Under the pieces are notes generated by a model. That model made no database searches. It was not told where the DNA came from and was given only the letters and a program-made list of their open reading frames with translations. Positions 5,436-7,093 of a stretch of 7,093 nt of DNA are shown here, piece after piece. The stretch comes from Spirochaeta sp. (GTDB taxonomy: Bacteria > Spirochaetota > Spirochaetia > Spirochaetales_E > Spirochaetaceae_B): positions 1 through 7,093 of the forward strand of contig JAUUYD010000122.1 in NCBI GenBank assembly GCA_030590585.1, given 5' to 3'. The number at the start of each line of letters is the position of its first letter. Positions within the stretch are counted from its first letter, which is position 1. The position numbers were made by a program, and so were the translations under genes.

Positions 5436-6842
5436 ATGGCAATTAAAAACTTCCTCGACAATGATTTTCTTCTCAGTACGGACACCGCCCGGCGGCTGTA
5501 CCATGATGTGGCGGCGAAGCAACCCATTATCGATTACCACAACCACCTGCCCCCTGCAGACATCGCCGGGAACCGGCAGTTTGCCAACCTCTTCGAAGCC
5601 TGGCTGGAAGGCGACCACTACAAGTGGCGGGCCATGAGGGCCGCCGGAGTGAAAGAACGTTTCTGTACCGGCGATGCCTCTTCGAAAGAGAAATTCGATG
5701 CCTGGGCGGCCGTCGTCCCTCAGACTCTGGGAAACCCCCTCTATCACTGGACCCACCTGGAACTCCGGCGTTACTTCGGCATCGAAAAACTGCTTTCCCC
5801 GGAAACCGCGAATGAAATCTGGGAAGAAGCGAACGCAAAACTGGCCCAACCGGCATTTTCAGCCCGGGGCCTGCTGAAGAAGATGAACGTTGAAGTGGTC
5901 TGCACCACCGACGACCCTGCCGACGATCTGGCAGAGCATCAGACTCACCGCGCCCAGGGGTCACCAAAAGTAAAAATGTTCCCGGCATTCCGCCCTGATA
6001 AAGCCCATAACTTCAGCAGTCTTGAGGACTGGAAAGCCTACATCAAACGCCTGGGAGATTCGGCAAACACCGCCATTTCCTGCTGGGAAGATATGGTGGA
6101 AGTCCTGATGTTCCGCCACGCGTTCTTCCATGAAAACGGATGCCGGGTTTCAGACCACGGTGTGGAATTCATCCCGGGAATCGACTGGACTCCGGAAAGT
6201 GCCGATGCCGTGATGAAGAAAGCCCTGAGCGGTAAGATGCCTGATGAAGCTGAAATCCTGCTGCTCCGGAGTGCCGTCATGGAAAGCTGCGGACGGATGG
6301 ACGCCGCCGCCGGTTGGGTGATGCAGATTCACATGGGAGCCCTGCGCAGCGTGAACTCCCGACGCCTTGCCGAACTCGGTCCTGACACCGGATTCGACGT
6401 AATCGGAGACTTCCCTCAGGCCTCAGGACTCGCGAAACACCTGAACAACCTGGATGCTGACAACATGCTCCCGAAAACCATACTCTACATCATTAATCCC
6501 GGAGATAACGATCTTATCAGCGCCATGATCGGCGCCTTCCAGGGCGAAGTTCCCGGTAAAGTGCAGTTCGGATCCGGCTGGTGGTTCAACGACCAGAAAG
6601 ACGGCATGATCCGGCAGCTCACTTCCCTGGCCAACCTGGGCCTGTTATCCAGGTTTGTGGGAATGCTCACCGACAGCCGTAGTTTCCTTTCCTTCCCAAG
6701 GCACGAATACTTCCGCCGCATTCTCTGCGAACTGGTCGGCGGATGGGTGGAGAACGGGGAGATTCCAAACGAGCCTGAACTGCTGAACCCGATGATTGAG
6801 GGAATTTCTTTCGGGAACGCAGCTGAGTATTTCGGATTTTGA
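5436..6842 (+). CDS. uxaC: Glucuronate isomerase (uronate isomerase)
   Basis: UxaC interconverts D-glucuronate and D-fructuronate, and D-galacturonate and D-tagaturonate (EC 5.3.1.12), the first step of hexuronate breakdown in the cytoplasm. From ATG at 5436 the protein has 468 residues, the usual length, and begins in family style with NFLDNDFLLST. GGAG at 5423-5426 precedes it by 9 nt. The in-frame extension to 5340 (32 residues) has no ribosome site and overlaps the leader repeat. It is an amidohydrolase-fold protein: metal-ligand HxH in DYHNHL (33-38), KWRAMRAAG (63-71), CTTDDP (156-161), QIHMG (297-301), GSGWWFND (379-386) and MLTDSRSFLSFPRHEYFRR (410-428), whose Asp413 is the expected active-site acid and whose Arg residues bind the substrate. 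It supplies the substrate of the SDR encoded just upstream. Confidence 0.95.
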   Translation: MAIKNFLDNDFLLSTDTARRLYHDVAAKQPIIDYHNHLPPADIAGNRQFANLFEAWLEGDHYKWRAMRAAGVKERFCTGDASSKEKFDAWAAVVPQTLGNPLYHWTHLELRRYFGIEKLLSPETANEIWEEANAKLAQPAFSARGLLKKMNVEVVCTTDDPADDLAEHQTHRAQGSPKVKMFPAFRPDKAHNFSSLEDWKAYIKRLGDSANTAISCWEDMVEVLMFRHAFFHENGCRVSDHGVEFIPGIDWTPESADAVMKKALSGKMPDEAEILLLRSAVMESCGRMDAAAGWVMQIHMGALRSVNSRRLAELGPDTGFDVIGDFPQASGLAKHLNNLDADNMLPKTILYIINPGDNDLISAMIGAFQGEVPGKVQFGSGWWFNDQKDGMIRQLTSLANLGLLSRFVGMLTDSRSFLSFPRHEYFRRILCELVGGWVENGEIPNEPELLNPMIEGISFGNAAEYFGF

Positions 6843-6847
6843 GCTTC

Positions 6848-6880
6848 GGGGAAGGGGCGAGGGGTTAGGGATGAGGGACG
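6848..6880 (+). repeat. G-rich degenerate repeat between uxaC and the four-helix-bundle gene
   Basis: AGGGGCGAGGGG (6853-6864) is identical to 4193-4204 and differs by one base from the complement of 4292-4303. It is followed by TTAGGGATGAGGGA, similar to TAGGGATTAGGGG on the minus strand at 4306-4318. Seven G-runs of three or more bases make a G-quadruplex possible. No intrinsic terminator for uxaC is visible in this gap. Confidence 0.5.
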
Positions 6881-6895
6881 ACGCGAGGAGTCAGG

Positions 6896-7093
6896 ATGGG
6901 AACGAAGATGAGTATTGGTACTGTTAAATCTTACCGGGATCTCTTTGTCTGGCAGAAAGCCTTTGATTTGGTGTTGATGGTTTACAAGCTGACAAAATCT
7001 TTCCCGAAGGATGAGATATACAGCTTGACGAATCAGGTTCGCCGGGCCTCGGTATCCATCGTTTCCAATATAGCTGAAGGACACGCACGAGAA
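6896..7093 (+). CDS. Four-helix-bundle protein of the 23S rRNA IVS (S23) family (partial, C-terminus off the right edge)
   Basis: The frame is open from ATG at 6896 to the edge, 66 residues. It reads MGTKMSIGTVKSYRDLFVWQ, then KAFDLVLMVYKLTKSFPKDE, then IYSLTNQVRRASVSIVSNIAEG at 41-62. This is the signature of the four-helix-bundle family (PF05635/TIGR02436): a Y/F-x-DL-x-VW-x-KA start, FP-x-x-E-x-Y-x-L-x-x-Q-x-RRA and S-x-x-x-NIAEG. Full members are about 115-130 residues, so roughly half is missing. GAGGAG (6885-6890) lies 5 nt before ATG 6896; ATG 6908, four codons later, is the other possible start. The cellular role is not settled. Relatives are encoded in intervening sequences of 23S rRNA genes in Leptospira and other bacteria, and the Avd proteins of diversity-generating retroelements share the fold. 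Nothing ribosomal is seen here, so this is a stand-alone copy. Confidence 0.88.
   Translation, partial: MGTKMSIGTVKSYRDLFVWQKAFDLVLMVYKLTKSFPKDEIYSLTNQVRRASVSIVSNIAEGHARE

Noticed and set aside
6485..7084. 199-residue minus-strand ORF opposite the end of uxaC and the four-helix-bundle gene
   Set aside because: Its sequence has no recognisable domain, and it is antisense to two well-supported genes; it reflects their codon bias.
6896..7093. Avd protein of a diversity-generating retroelement
   Set aside because: The fold is shared, but no reverse transcriptase or template/variable repeats are visible, and the residues fit the stand-alone S23/IVS-type family better.

Overview
The window looks like part of a spirochaete-type (Spirochaetota) chromosome. 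This is an inference. It rests on a solute-binding protein whose signal peptide ends in FAGGKGE followed by an Ala/Glu/Pro linker, a style common in Spirochaeta/Treponema/Sphaerochaeta proteins, and on the company of a PPi-type phosphofructokinase, a split permease and a four-helix-bundle (23S rRNA IVS-type) gene. No rRNA or tRNA is present to confirm it.

Layout. The left part (1-1795) is on the minus strand. Two short overlapping genes encode the halves of a PF03773-type permease (1795 to 729). Downstream, with its own good promoter, is the N-terminal two thirds or so of an iron(III)-type ABC transporter periplasmic binding protein that runs off the left edge (629 to 1). A divergent intergenic region (1796-1911) separates this from the plus-strand genes. 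The first plus-strand item is a 44-codon ORF (1912-2046) that resembles the start of a Na/phosphate-cotransporter-like membrane protein and then stops; it may be a gene remnant.

From 2061 to 6842 lies a hexuronate-related cluster on the plus strand: a DeoR/GlpR-family regulator (start 2132), a phosphofructokinase with the residue signature of PPi-dependent enzymes (2912-4132), an SDR-type D-mannonate oxidoreductase/fructuronate reductase (4335-5189) and glucuronate isomerase UxaC (start 5436). UxaC and the SDR give glucuronate to fructuronate to mannonate. Mannonate dehydratase, KDG kinase and KDPG aldolase are not in the window. The PFK is not part of the textbook hexuronate route; its reversible PPi-linked activity could feed hexuronate-derived triose phosphates back to fructose 6-phosphate (inference).

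The two gaps inside the cluster (202 and 246 nt) hold structured DNA. Between pfk and the SDR gene is a purine-rich then pyrimidine-rich segment with a near-perfect 16-bp inverted repeat. Upstream of uxaC are a hairpin, a candidate promoter and a two-tier inverted repeat. A related G-rich repeat follows uxaC and sits directly before a four-helix-bundle protein gene cut by the right edge (6896-7093). I found no CRISPR array, transposase, integrase or tRNA. The most unusual points are the PFK placement, the split permease and the structured gaps; nothing here proves a wholly new system.
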